Shown here piece after piece: positions 45,527 to 53,909 of a stretch of 64,000 nucleotides of DNA. The number at the start of each line of letters is the position of its first letter. The first letter of the stretch is position 1. The DNA comes from Candidatus Poribacteria bacterium (GTDB lineage: Bacteria > Poribacteria > WGA-4E > GCA-2687025). The DNA is taken from assembly GCA_028818695.1 (NCBI GenBank), contig JAPPNK010000018.1, forward strand, positions 62,001 through 126,000, written 5' to 3'. The translations under genes were made by a program, and so were the position numbers. The notes below the pieces were generated by a model. The model made no database searches, had not been told where the DNA came from, and saw nothing but the letters and a program-made list of their open reading frames with translations.

Positions 45527-46648
45527 ATGCGAAAATTGCTTGTAGGAACGCTGGCGGCGGCGTTTGTTTTGGCGGCGGGATGGGCGGCGGCGCGCATCGG
45601 CCTCGTCACGATACCCGCCCGGCAGGACATACGCATCAAGATCGACCGAAACAACAACGCCCTCGTCCAAGAACGGCGCGGCATCACTCTCAAACAGGGC
45701 ATGAACCGCATTGAGTTCAGCTGGCCGAACATGAAGATCGACTTCAACACGGCGCAGCTGCTCCCTCTAGAGCAGCAGGAGACGATCTCCATCCTGTCGG
45801 TCGCCGTGCCGCCGAACGCCTCCAACACGCTCATTTTGGAGGTGGAGAGCCAGAAGCCGAACCTTGTGCCGTTCCGCATCACCTATCTTACCAGCGGCAT
45901 TTCGTGGAAGGCGTCCTATATCTCCATCGCCGACATGGACGAAAAGACGATCCATCTTGAAGCGAGCGTCGCCATTTCGAACGACACGGTGGAAGATTAC
46001 CATAACGCCGCCTTCGCGCTTCCGGTCGGCAAGCCGTTTCGTCAGTTTATTCAGAGCGGCGAGACGAAGAAGATTGTTCTCTTCACGGCGCCGGCGATTC
46101 CAGTAACCAAAACCTACCTGTCGGACCCGCTGGAGTATCCCGACGCGGCGGCGATGCATTATGTGTTTAAAAACGACGCCGCGAGCGGCTTGAAGGAGGG
46201 CATGCTCCTGCCGGGGCGCGTCCGCCAATTCAAAAAAGACGCGACCGGAAGCGTCGCCTTTGTGGGAGAGGATGTCCTGCGTTTCGTGCCTGTCGGGGAT
46301 GAGATACGTTTGTACCAGGGTCCGGCGCGCGACATTGAGGTCGAACGGCGAATCATGAAGCGGGAGCAAAAAGCGGTCAAGCGCAACAAAAAGGGGCAGA
46401 TCGTCTCCTACGACACGGACGAGACCTACCGCATTGCGATTCACAACCGCAAGCTGTCGGACGCGCCGTTGATTGTGCGGGCGCATCTGTCGAACTACTG
46501 GGAGATGAAGGAACATTCCGATCCGTATGAGCGAAAAGACGCCGGGACGATTGAGTTTGAAACGACCGTTCCGTCCCGCTCCGAAAAGGAGATTTCGTTT
46601 CGCGTGGAAGGCAAAAATCTCCAGAACGGCTATGTGCTGAACGAATAG
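45527..46648 (+). CDS. exported DUF4139 protein, copy 2
   Basis: 373 residues from the ATG at 45527 with AGGAGG; an in-frame start at 45482 lies inside the previous gene. Signal peptide (about 3-20, AAGWAAA). Same domain as copy 1: IKIDRNNNALVQERRGITLKQGMNRIEFSW, LTSGISWKASYISIADMDEKT, then a C-terminal beta-sandwich with IMKREQKAVKRNKKGQ. Copy 1 and copy 2 are an old tandem duplication (perhaps 30% identity). The CPBP protease array follows at once. Confidence 0.88.
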   Translation: MRKLLVGTLAAAFVLAAGWAAARIGLVTIPARQDIRIKIDRNNNALVQERRGITLKQGMNRIEFSWPNMKIDFNTAQLLPLEQQETISILSVAVPPNASNTLILEVESQKPNLVPFRITYLTSGISWKASYISIADMDEKTIHLEASVAISNDTVEDYHNAAFALPVGKPFRQFIQSGETKKIVLFTAPAIPVTKTYLSDPLEYPDAAAMHYVFKNDAASGLKEGMLLPGRVRQFKKDATGSVAFVGEDVLRFVPVGDEIRLYQGPARDIEVERRIMKREQKAVKRNKKGQIVSYDTDETYRIAIHNRKLSDAPLIVRAHLSNYWEMKEHSDPYERKDAGTIEFETTVPSRSEKEISFRVEGKNLQNGYVLNE

Positions 46649-46662
46649 CCGAGGAGTAGCCC

Positions 46663-47502
46663 ATGTCAAACGAGCCGGTTTATCCGAGCGTCAAGCAGGG
46701 CGTCTTGCTGGTCTTGGTTGTTATCGCGCTGCTGTATAGCGTTAGTTACGGCTTGAGCGCTCTAGTCGCAAACGTTGGCATACCATTCGATGCGGCTTTC
46801 ACCGTTGCGTATATCCTATCTTTCGGCGGCGTGTTTGTTTACGGCTTCAAGCGGGCAAAAGCTCCGATCCGCTCGATTCTCCCGTTGACGTCTGTCGCCA
46901 AGCATATCTATCTGCCGATAGCGGCTACAGCCGTCGGCATGGTGATTCTGTTTCTCCAGTGCGACCGCTTTTACGCCTTTATCTTAGAAAGGCTTTTGCC
47001 TTCCTTAACATTTTCCCAATCCGGTATAATGGAAGGCGCGTCTTTCTACGATGTATTGAGCTTTGTGATCATGTTTATTGTCGTCGCTCCGATCACTGAA
47101 GAGCCGCTGTTTCGCGGTCTGCTTTTGCGCGGATTTCTGGCGCATCGCAGCCGTTGGAGCGCGATCCTGATCTCATCGCTTCTCTTCGGCGCCGCGCATA
47201 TGAATCTTCGCCAGTTTCTGCCTGCGGTTGTGATCGGGGGCGTATTCGCATGGTGGCGCATTGAAACGGGGTCGGTCTTGCCGGCGCTGATTGGCCATTT
47301 TCTTTACAACCTAGCCGCCGTCCTTTCCCAGTTCCTATACGGCGCAGGGACGGCGTCCGGCGTATTCCAGCCCATCTGGCTAAACGCAATCGGCGCGCTC
47401 CTGCTGTTAGCGGGCGTCTTCGGTCTGCGCACACAGTTCCAAAACCTGCCCAAAGATGCGGACCGCGGGGGGATTTACCCCCGTAAAAACAGACCGGATT
47501 AA
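46663..47502 (+). CDS. CPBP-family intramembrane metalloprotease, copy 1
   Basis: 279 residues with about eight helices. Catalytic motifs of the Abi/CPBP (CAAX-like) family: TEEPLFRGLLLRGF (the EE and R), FGAAHMNLRQF (H) and GHFLYNL (H). Members cut within the membrane or act as immunity factors for small peptides. The last 438 bp of the coding sequence (47031-47468) are identical to copy 2. A one-base deletion relative to copy 2 near 47469 changes the tail to GGIYPRKNRPD. SD GAGGAG. Confidence 0.92.
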   Translation: MSNEPVYPSVKQGVLLVLVVIALLYSVSYGLSALVANVGIPFDAAFTVAYILSFGGVFVYGFKRAKAPIRSILPLTSVAKHIYLPIAATAVGMVILFLQCDRFYAFILERLLPSLTFSQSGIMEGASFYDVLSFVIMFIVVAPITEEPLFRGLLLRGFLAHRSRWSAILISSLLFGAAHMNLRQFLPAVVIGGVFAWWRIETGSVLPALIGHFLYNLAAVLSQFLYGAGTASGVFQPIWLNAIGALLLLAGVFGLRTQFQNLPKDADRGGIYPRKNRPD

Positions 47503-47523
47503 TGAGCCGCTAAGGAGTGGCCC

Positions 47524-47630
47524 ATGTCAAACGAGCCGGTTTATCTGAGCGTCAAGCAGGGCGTTTTGCTGGTCTTGATTGCTGTCGCGCTGTTATAGGT
47601 CGCTGGATGCGTCCTCAGCATTTCTGCCGT
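47524..47630 (+). pseudogene. degraded CPBP protease copy (N-terminal remnant)
   Basis: ATGTCAAACGAG at 47524 begins like the other copies and continues VKQGVLLVLIAVALL for 25 codons to a TAG at 47596-47598, where copy 3 has TTG. Homology continues out of frame (GTCGCTGGATGCG) to about 47630 and is then lost. It has the same upstream GCTAAGGAG context. A dead fourth copy of the array. Confidence 0.85.
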
Positions 47631-47730
47631 ACTCACCACAGCCTTTGTTTCTCCGCGCTTTTGCCCATAACAACAACAGCAAAAAAATTTGCCGTTATGA
47701 GCCATTTTTTTGCGTTTTAGGTCGATTCGA

Positions 47731-47760
47731 GTTGACAACGCTCCCGACTTGCGTCTATAC
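47731..47760 (+). promoter_or_regulatory. predicted promoter for the secreted-protein/paralogue pair
   Basis: TTGACA, 18-bp spacer, TATACT, in GAGTTGACAACGCTCCCGACTT. Sequence flanking the -35 box matches that of the 12153 promoter. Confidence 0.65.
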
Positions 47761-47772
47761 TGGTCTAGGACG

Positions 47773-47792
47773 TTCATGATAGTGCATGAACG
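47773..47792. promoter_or_regulatory. perfect 7-bp palindrome after the promoter
   Basis: GTTCATG-ATAGTG-CATGAAC lies 40-60 bp upstream of the ATG at 47831. The arms could bind a dimeric regulator or fold as an RNA hairpin near the 5' end. The related promoter at 12153 has only one arm (GTTCATG). Confidence 0.5.
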
Positions 47793-47830
47793 CTCTAAGA
47801 CGCTTCACATTCACACGAAAGGATATTGTA

Positions 47831-48648
47831 ATGACGAAGCGATTTTTGATGGCAGCCGCTATTGCGGCTCTCGCGATTGTACCCCCCCCGCGCTGACTAA
47901 CCCTCCGCCTGGAAATGTTGGCAGAGGGACCAGCGCCACTGTGAGTTCGCCCGGTATGCATGTCCCGTTGAGGGTAATTACCACCGGTCCGGATGCGTAT
48001 GTGGACGCTTCCGTGCGCGCGGGAGAGATCCCTTACGCCAAAGCCATACCCAAACACGATGACATTGACGATGTCCATCTCGGAGGCGAGAGCCGTCGAG
48101 GCCATTGGGAAGGATGGGCCTCAGCGACACTGACGCGAACGATCCGGCATCCTTCGTCGGGCGTCGTCACCGTTGAACCTCCCAAAACGCTTTCAAAAGA
48201 TCTGGTGATTGAGATTGAGCAGGTGAAAGAAACAGTGCTGGAGCAAGGCTTCGAGCTGTTCGTCCCCGAGAAGGGATTCGGAAATGTCAACGGGGCAGCG
48301 ATCGGCTTCGGCGTAGGTGAAGGCATTGGCGTAGTTTCCCTCATTCTTGCACTGGGTCTAGGGTTTGATGGGATGGACAACGAGCTTAAAGAGTACAGTC
48401 ATCTTGAGCTGGTCCATGACCCTATTTGTCGACTCGAAATACCAGCATGGGTTCCGGTTCTTCCACCTCCGCTGCAACCGCTCACAATACCCGCCTGGAA
48501 TACTTACTGCATGGAGGTGATAGAATCGTCGGCAACGCTGAGCGGCGAGTGGGGGAACGAGCTTGGTCCCATGCTACGGATCGAATCCGGCGGACATGAT
48601 CTGTATCAGAAGTCCCACAGCCATCATCCTTGGCTATTGCATCCATAA
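47831..48648 (+). CDS. secreted protein with frameshift at a C8 run after the signal peptide
   Basis: The ATG at 47831 has an AAAGGA upstream and begins a clear signal peptide (MTKRFLMAAAIAALAIV), but the frame ends at a TGA just past a run of eight C (47882-47889). The mature protein continues in the next frame (ALTNPPPGNVGRGTSATVSS onwards) to 48648, about 260 residues. One added C, or two removed, joins them. A hydrophobic stretch (AAIGFGVGEGIGVVSLILALGLGF) sits in the middle. No known family. Its stop is 10 bp before the ATG of the next gene. Possible phase variation, decay or sequence error. Confidence 0.7.
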
Positions 48649-48658
48649 GGAGACGCGC

Positions 48659-50077
48659 ATGCAACGACTGCGAAACATGACAGCGCGGCGCGCGCTTCTT
48701 CTCGCAGGGGTCGCCGCCGCATTGACTCTCCTGATTGTTGGGGGTATTGTTCTTCTGAACGAAGGCGAACAGCCCCCTGCGCAGGACGAAACGGCCGCGG
48801 TTCAAGATGGAACGGCCGATCGAACGGAAGAGAGTCCGACCGATCGAAAGTCGGTCTTGAAGCCCAAGAAGGAACCTGACGCGCCGCAGACGCTTGAGAA
48901 CGGCAAGCTGGTTCCCGACGGATACAAGTGGCGCGATTCGCATCCGTGGCTTGTTTCTGTTCGCGGCGAAAGGTACCGCCGCTATATCGGACCGCAGACC
49001 GCGGAAGCGATCTTTGCGGTCTACGACTCGCCGTACGCAACGGGCGAGAAGGCAGAAAAGCTGCTGGCGCATTGGAAGCTGGTTCTCGCGCGTGGAGCTG
49101 TCGTCAACGATTACAGGGACGCGCTCGAATACGGATTCAGTCTAATGAATACGTTGGAGAGACTTCGCAACGGCGACGCGGATCTGAGTTTCTACCGCAA
49201 GTTTCACAGCCTCTCGGCGGACGCGTCTGTTGAAGAAATTGAAGCAGCCGAGATTGCGCGCAATATTCGACTCTGGCCGATCAAGAAGGAGCAGTACAAC
49301 CATGCCGCCAAGACGGGCGAAGGCACCTTGAATGTGACGCTCTTCCCGGACGACTATGGCAGCGGAGCCATCGGCATCTCGACCGTCCGCGCGGGCGGAA
49401 GCCGCGGAAGTCGCAACCTGACAGATGAGGAGATGTACAACATCACCCGCCATGGCGTCGCTCCTAAAGGTTTTCGCCTGCGCTTTGTGGACGAGAACGA
49501 CAATGAGATACCGTTCGACAGGGTTCCGTTTTTCAACGAGCGCGACGCGGTGAAGCATATGAACAAGGCGGACCTTGAACAGCTGCTGGTTGCGATCCCC
49601 TCATATCTGAGTCATCCCGATGCGCAGGAGCAATCCACTGTAGCGTGGATGCAGATGGTGGACAGGTACGACGCGGCGCTGGCAGAACTCGCGGATCGGG
49701 GGCAGGTTCCAATGCCGGCTGCTGTATCGGGCGAGCCTGGGGCTGCGAAACCTTTGGGGCCGATGGTGGAATGGGGCGATCCGGACCCGCGCCGCATTCA
49801 GAGGGCGGAGCCGCCTGGTCTGCGCGAGGCGCCAGACATTAAGGCGGTGAAGGCGCAGGAGAAGGCGCGGGTCGCTGAAGCGGAACGGCGCATACGCGTC
49901 GCCGAGGCGTATGTGTCCGCGCTGGAGAAGCAGGCGGAAAAGGCAAACATATCGGAGACAGCGCGGTCGCAGATCAGCCGGCGGGTACAGGAGTTGCGCG
50001 CTCTGATGTTAGGTCCAGCCGGCCCGCCCGTTGAGCCTCCGCCCTCCCAAGACAGCGGCGAAGACGAAGAAGAGTGA
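48659..50077 (+). CDS. membrane-anchored protein, paralogue of the 12301 gene
   Basis: 472 residues from the ATG at 48659 with AAGGAG. One membrane helix (about 11-30) and an acidic linker, then a domain sharing YIGPQTAEAIF, AAKTGEGTLNVTL, RHGVAPKGFRLRFVDENDNEIPFDRVPFF and LVAIPSYLSHPDAQ with the 12301 protein. The C-terminal helix IRVAEAYVSALEKQAEKANI and an acidic end are also shared. It lies directly downstream of the frameshifted secreted-protein gene, and the upstream DNA resembles that of 12301, so the gene appears to have been duplicated with its promoter. Confidence 0.85.
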   Translation: MQRLRNMTARRALLLAGVAAALTLLIVGGIVLLNEGEQPPAQDETAAVQDGTADRTEESPTDRKSVLKPKKEPDAPQTLENGKLVPDGYKWRDSHPWLVSVRGERYRRYIGPQTAEAIFAVYDSPYATGEKAEKLLAHWKLVLARGAVVNDYRDALEYGFSLMNTLERLRNGDADLSFYRKFHSLSADASVEEIEAAEIARNIRLWPIKKEQYNHAAKTGEGTLNVTLFPDDYGSGAIGISTVRAGGSRGSRNLTDEEMYNITRHGVAPKGFRLRFVDENDNEIPFDRVPFFNERDAVKHMNKADLEQLLVAIPSYLSHPDAQEQSTVAWMQMVDRYDAALAELADRGQVPMPAAVSGEPGAAKPLGPMVEWGDPDPRRIQRAEPPGLREAPDIKAVKAQEKARVAEAERRIRVAEAYVSALEKQAEKANISETARSQISRRVQELRALMLGPAGPPVEPPPSQDSGEDEEE

Positions 50078-50403
50078 TCAAACCCATCGGCGTCTCTCTC
50101 CTAAACGAGGGAGGCACCGATGTCTCTTTCTATGGCCGCGGCAGTCTCTATAGGCGATGGTGTTGATTTTAGAGCCGTTTTGGAATGCGGAGGCCGTCTA
50201 GGGAGACTCTGGATTCCCGCTTTCGCGGGATGACGAGGCGCCCGATATGTACAGGATTTTCGTATATCATCGTCTGTAGAGGATACCCCTTCTAAAACAG
50301 AGTCGCGCGACAGCCCGAATTAGGCTAAACTGAGAAGCGCGGCAACACATGAACGTTGGTAATTTTTTAAGATTGCATTGAGTGAGTCGCTAAGGAGGCG
50401 TCC
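50078..50403. other. intergenic region with family B repeat and promoter-like motif
   Basis: 326 bp with no gene. Contains the family B repeat at 50146-50282 and AATTAGGCTAAACT (50319-50332), a 14-bp match to the region before gspE (52101-52114). TAAACT fits the -10 boxes elsewhere, but a convincing -35 box is absent. Confidence 0.55.
50146..50282. repeat. MITE-like repeat family B, copy 2
   Basis: 137 bp. Starts CTCTATAGGCGATGGTG, ends CGTATATCATCGTCTGTAGAGG. Core hairpin ATTCCCGC-TTTC-GCGGGAT. Same orientation as copy 1 (26787-26950), shorter because the CCCCGTTTTCACGGGG insert is missing. Confidence 0.85.
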
Positions 50404-51228
50404 ATGTCAAGCGAGCCAGTTTATCCGAGCGTCAAGCAGGGCGTTTTGCTAATCTTGATCGCTGTCGCGCTGCAGTATAGCGTCAGTTGCGGCTTGAGCT
50501 TCCTCGCGGCAAGCGCCGGCATTCCAGTTTTTGCGATGATATCTGTTGTGAACATCGTCTTTTTCGGCGGCGCGTTTTACTACGGGTTCAAGCGGACGAA
50601 GGCTCCGCTCCGCTCGGTTCTCCCGTTGACGCCTGTCGCCAAGCATATCTATCTGCCGATAGCGGCTACAGCTGCCGGTATGGTGCTTCTGTTTCTCCAG
50701 TACGACCGCTTTTACGCCTTTATCTTAGAAAGGCTTCTGCCTTTCTTTACATTTTCCCAATCTGATATAACGGAAGGCGCGTCTTTCTACGATGTATTGA
50801 GCTTTGTGATCATGTTTATTGTCGTCGCTCCGATCACTGAAGAGCCGCTGTTTCGCGGTCTGCTTTTGCGCGGATTTCTGGCGCATCGCAGCCGTTGGAG
50901 CGCGATCCTGATCTCATCGCTTCTCTTCGGCGCCGCGCATATGAATCTTCGCCAGTTTCTGCCTGCGGTTGTGATCGGGGGCGTATTCGCATGGTGGCGC
51001 ATTGAAACGGGGTCGGTCTTGCCGGCGCTGATTGGCCATTTTCTTTACAACCTAGCCGCCGTCCTTTCCCAGTTCCTATACGGCGCAGGGACGGCGTCCG
51101 GCGTATTCCAGCCCATCTGGCTAAACGCAATCGGCGCGCTCCTGCTGTTAGCGGGCGTCTTCGGTCTGCGCACACAGTTCCAAAACCTGCCCAAAGATGC
51201 GGACCGCGGCGGGGATTTACCCCCGTAA
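50404..51228 (+). CDS. CPBP-family intramembrane metalloprotease, copy 2
   Basis: 274 residues with about eight helices. Same motifs as copy 1 (EEPLFRGLL, FGAAHM, GHFLYNL). From 50772 to 51209 the DNA is identical to copy 1, while the first 370 bp differ at many sites, a mosaic pattern that suggests gene conversion. Its tail ends GGDLPP. Downstream DNA (CCGGATTAATGAGCCGCTAAGGAG) is also shared with copy 1. Confidence 0.92.
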   Translation: MSSEPVYPSVKQGVLLILIAVALQYSVSCGLSFLAASAGIPVFAMISVVNIVFFGGAFYYGFKRTKAPLRSVLPLTPVAKHIYLPIAATAAGMVLLFLQYDRFYAFILERLLPFFTFSQSDITEGASFYDVLSFVIMFIVVAPITEEPLFRGLLLRGFLAHRSRWSAILISSLLFGAAHMNLRQFLPAVVIGGVFAWWRIETGSVLPALIGHFLYNLAAVLSQFLYGAGTASGVFQPIWLNAIGALLLLAGVFGLRTQFQNLPKDADRGGDLPP

Positions 51229-51265
51229 AAACAGACCGGATTAATGAGCCGCTAAGGAGGCGTCC

Positions 51266-52081
51266 ATGTCGAACGAACCAGTTTATCCGAGCGTCAAGCA
51301 GGGCGTCTTGCTAATCTTGACTGCTGTCGCGCTGCTATTGGTCGCTGGATGCGGATTGAGCGTTCTAGCCCCAAACGTTGTCATACCATCCAATGCGGTC
51401 ATCACAGTTGCGTACATTCTACTTTTCGGCGGCGCGTTTGTTTACGGGTTCAAGCGGGCAAAAGCTCCGATCCGTTCGATTCTTCCGATAAAGCCCGTCG
51501 GTCTACGCCTCTATCTTCCGATGGCGGGAATGATCGTCGGTATAGCTCTTCTGAGTTGGCAGTACGCGCGCCTTTACACCTTCCTTCTAGAGCAGATTCG
51601 CCCTAACCTAGTTCTGAACAAAGACATGTCCAACGCAGAGCTATGGACCCTTGCGGTTGCGGCTCTTCTCATCGCGCCTTTACTGGAAGAATCGTTGTTT
51701 CGCGGTCTGCTGTTGCGCGGATTTTTGACGCATCGCAGCCGTTGGAAAGCGATCTGGATCTCGGCGCTTCTCTTTGCGGTCATGCACATGAACCTTCTCC
51801 AATTTTTGCCAACGGCTGCAATCGGCGCCGCATTTGGATGGTGGCGAGCCGAAACAGGTTCGATCTTGCCTGCGGTAATTGGACATTTTTTTTATAACCT
51901 ATTGGCGCTCGCTTCGCATCTGTTTTTGGACGCCGACATTCGTATCGGAGCCGTCTACACGTCCTTGATAAGCGCGGTGGGGGTTGTCCTGCTGCTGTTG
52001 GGCATCTGGAGCCTGCGCCGTCTTTTTCAAAATCCGCTGAACGGGGAACCGTACAGCGCCGAAACCCCTCCGCCAAAATAG
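51266..52081 (+). CDS. CPBP-family intramembrane metalloprotease, copy 3
   Basis: 271 residues, about eight helices. Motifs LEESLFRGLLLRGF, FAVMHMNLLQF and GHFFYNL keep the catalytic E/E/R and both H. The N-terminal sequence is close to the other copies (NEPVYPSVKQGVLLIL), but the middle and tail diverge, so it is the oldest member of the array. Ends with SAETPPPK. SD AAGGAGG. gspE follows 91 bp downstream. Confidence 0.91.
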   Translation: MSNEPVYPSVKQGVLLILTAVALLLVAGCGLSVLAPNVVIPSNAVITVAYILLFGGAFVYGFKRAKAPIRSILPIKPVGLRLYLPMAGMIVGIALLSWQYARLYTFLLEQIRPNLVLNKDMSNAELWTLAVAALLIAPLLEESLFRGLLLRGFLTHRSRWKAIWISALLFAVMHMNLLQFLPTAAIGAAFGWWRAETGSILPAVIGHFFYNLLALASHLFLDADIRIGAVYTSLISAVGVVLLLLGIWSLRRLFQNPLNGEPYSAETPPPK

Positions 52082-52172
52082 ATTTCCACTTTAAGCCGCA
52101 AATTAGGCTAAACTAAAGTAGAGCGCGCGCGTCTAATATACGAACGCGGCAATTTTTAAGGGAGAACAGCGA

Positions 52173-53909
52173 GTGTACGAAGCGGTTGACCGGTCATTGG
52201 TTGACATCTTAGAAGAAGGCGGGATGCTTTCACAGGAGCATTCCGCGCAGGCGAGAGAGCGGCTAGCCGAAGCGGACGGAATCGACGAGGCGTCCGTTTT
52301 GGAGGAGTTTGTCTCCGCGGCCGATCTGGAGCTGGCGGCAAAAAGCCGAGAATACGGCGTCCCATGCGTCCGACTCAACGGACAAGGCGACAACCAAGAG
52401 GTCGTCAACAAGATACGCCCCAATTACGCCTACAAGTACAAGGTCGCGCCCGTCAGTATGGAAAACGGAAAACTGGTCGTGGCGATGGCGGATCCGCTCG
52501 ATATTGAGCTGATTGATGAACTGCGGGTGGTGACGGGGCATGACGTCGTCCCGCTCCTCGGCGATCAGTCCGACATCGAAGACGCCATCCGGCGCTACTA
52601 CGGGCAATCGACCGAACAGCTCATCAGCGGACAGCTGGCGGGTCCCAGCGGCTCCGTCACCATCGAAACGGTCGAAGAGATCCATGACTACGGCATGAAC
52701 GCAGATGTCCTGGCGCGCGACCCGACCGTCAAAGAGGCTGTGAACCAGATCATCATTGACGCCGTGAGCGAAGGCGCGACCGACATCCATGTGGAGCCGT
52801 TTGAGGACAGGCTCCAGATACGCTTTCGTCTGGACGGCATGCTGGAAGCGCGCACCTCGCCGCCGAAGCATCTCCAAGCGGCCATCTCTTCCTATATCAA
52901 GCTGCAGTCGGAGATGAACATCGCCGAGACGCGCCGCCCGCAGGACGGACGCATCCAGGTTCGCATCGCCACTCTCGGACAACGCGAGATCGATATCCGC
53001 GTTTCCACCGTCCCAACCATCTGGGGCGAAAGCATCGCCATGCGAATACTCGACAAAAACATGGTGCGCCTAGGCTTGCGCGAACTCGGCCTTCTGGAAC
53101 GCGATTTTGAGCTGTTCCAGAAAATGATCCATAAGCCTTGGGGCATCATCCTCGCCACGGGTCCGACAGGCAGCGGAAAAACGACCTCGCTGAACGCTAT
53201 CCTGAACGAAATCAAGGATGTCGGAACCAAAATTATCACGGTGGAAGACCCTGTTGAATACGACATGGACGGCATCAACCAGATCGGCGTCAACGCTGAG
53301 ATTGACGTCACCTTCGCCCGCGCGCTGCGGCATATTCTGCGGCAAGACCCCGACAAGGTGATGGTCGGCGAAATCCGCGACCTTGAAACCGCCGAAATGG
53401 CGATCCACACCTCGCTGACGGGGCATCTTGTTCTTTCGTCGCTTCATACGAACGACGCGCCGCAGGCGATCACCCGTATGATCTCGATGGGAGTCGACCC
53501 GTATCTCGTCTCGTCGACTCTGGAGGGGGTCATCGCGCAGCGTCTCCCCCGGCGCGTCTGCCGAGTCTGCGCCCAGATGGCGCCGCCGACCCATGAGGAA
53601 CTGCAGGCGGTCGGCGTTGATCCTGATCAAGCGGACCCTGACTGGTTGGTTCCGCGGCCGGTAGGCTGCGGGCAGTGTCGAGGCACGGGCTACCGCGGGC
53701 GCATCGGCATCTTTGAAATCATGGAGATGACCGAGTCGCTGCGCGAGATGGCGCTCCAAAATGCGTCGGCGTTCCAGATGCGCCAGCAGGCGGTCAAGGA
53801 AGGCATGCGCTCCCTGCGCGACGACGGATGGGAAAAGGCGCTGAACGGAATCACCTCCATCGAAGAGGTGCTGCGCCTCACGCCGTCCGCTGGAACGGTA
53901 GGCTTCTGA
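52173..53909 (+). CDS. gspE: type II secretion ATPase GspE
   Basis: 578 residues from a GTG with AGGGAG upstream. N-terminal MshEN-type domain (about 1-150), then the T2SS/T4P ATPase core: GPTGSGKTT (Walker A, about 331-339), VEDPVEY (Asp box), GEIRDLETAEMAIHTSLTGHLVLSSLHTN (Walker B and His box), and a zinc tetracysteine CRVC...CGQC near the C-terminus. It powers pseudopilus assembly at the inner membrane. Its stop and the next start share TGATG. AATTAGGCTAAACT lies 70 bp upstream. Confidence 0.95.
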   Translation: MYEAVDRSLVDILEEGGMLSQEHSAQARERLAEADGIDEASVLEEFVSAADLELAAKSREYGVPCVRLNGQGDNQEVVNKIRPNYAYKYKVAPVSMENGKLVVAMADPLDIELIDELRVVTGHDVVPLLGDQSDIEDAIRRYYGQSTEQLISGQLAGPSGSVTIETVEEIHDYGMNADVLARDPTVKEAVNQIIIDAVSEGATDIHVEPFEDRLQIRFRLDGMLEARTSPPKHLQAAISSYIKLQSEMNIAETRRPQDGRIQVRIATLGQREIDIRVSTVPTIWGESIAMRILDKNMVRLGLRELGLLERDFELFQKMIHKPWGIILATGPTGSGKTTSLNAILNEIKDVGTKIITVEDPVEYDMDGINQIGVNAEIDVTFARALRHILRQDPDKVMVGEIRDLETAEMAIHTSLTGHLVLSSLHTNDAPQAITRMISMGVDPYLVSSTLEGVIAQRLPRRVCRVCAQMAPPTHEELQAVGVDPDQADPDWLVPRPVGCGQCRGTGYRGRIGIFEIMEMTESLREMALQNASAFQMRQQAVKEGMRSLRDDGWEKALNGITSIEEVLRLTPSAGTVGF

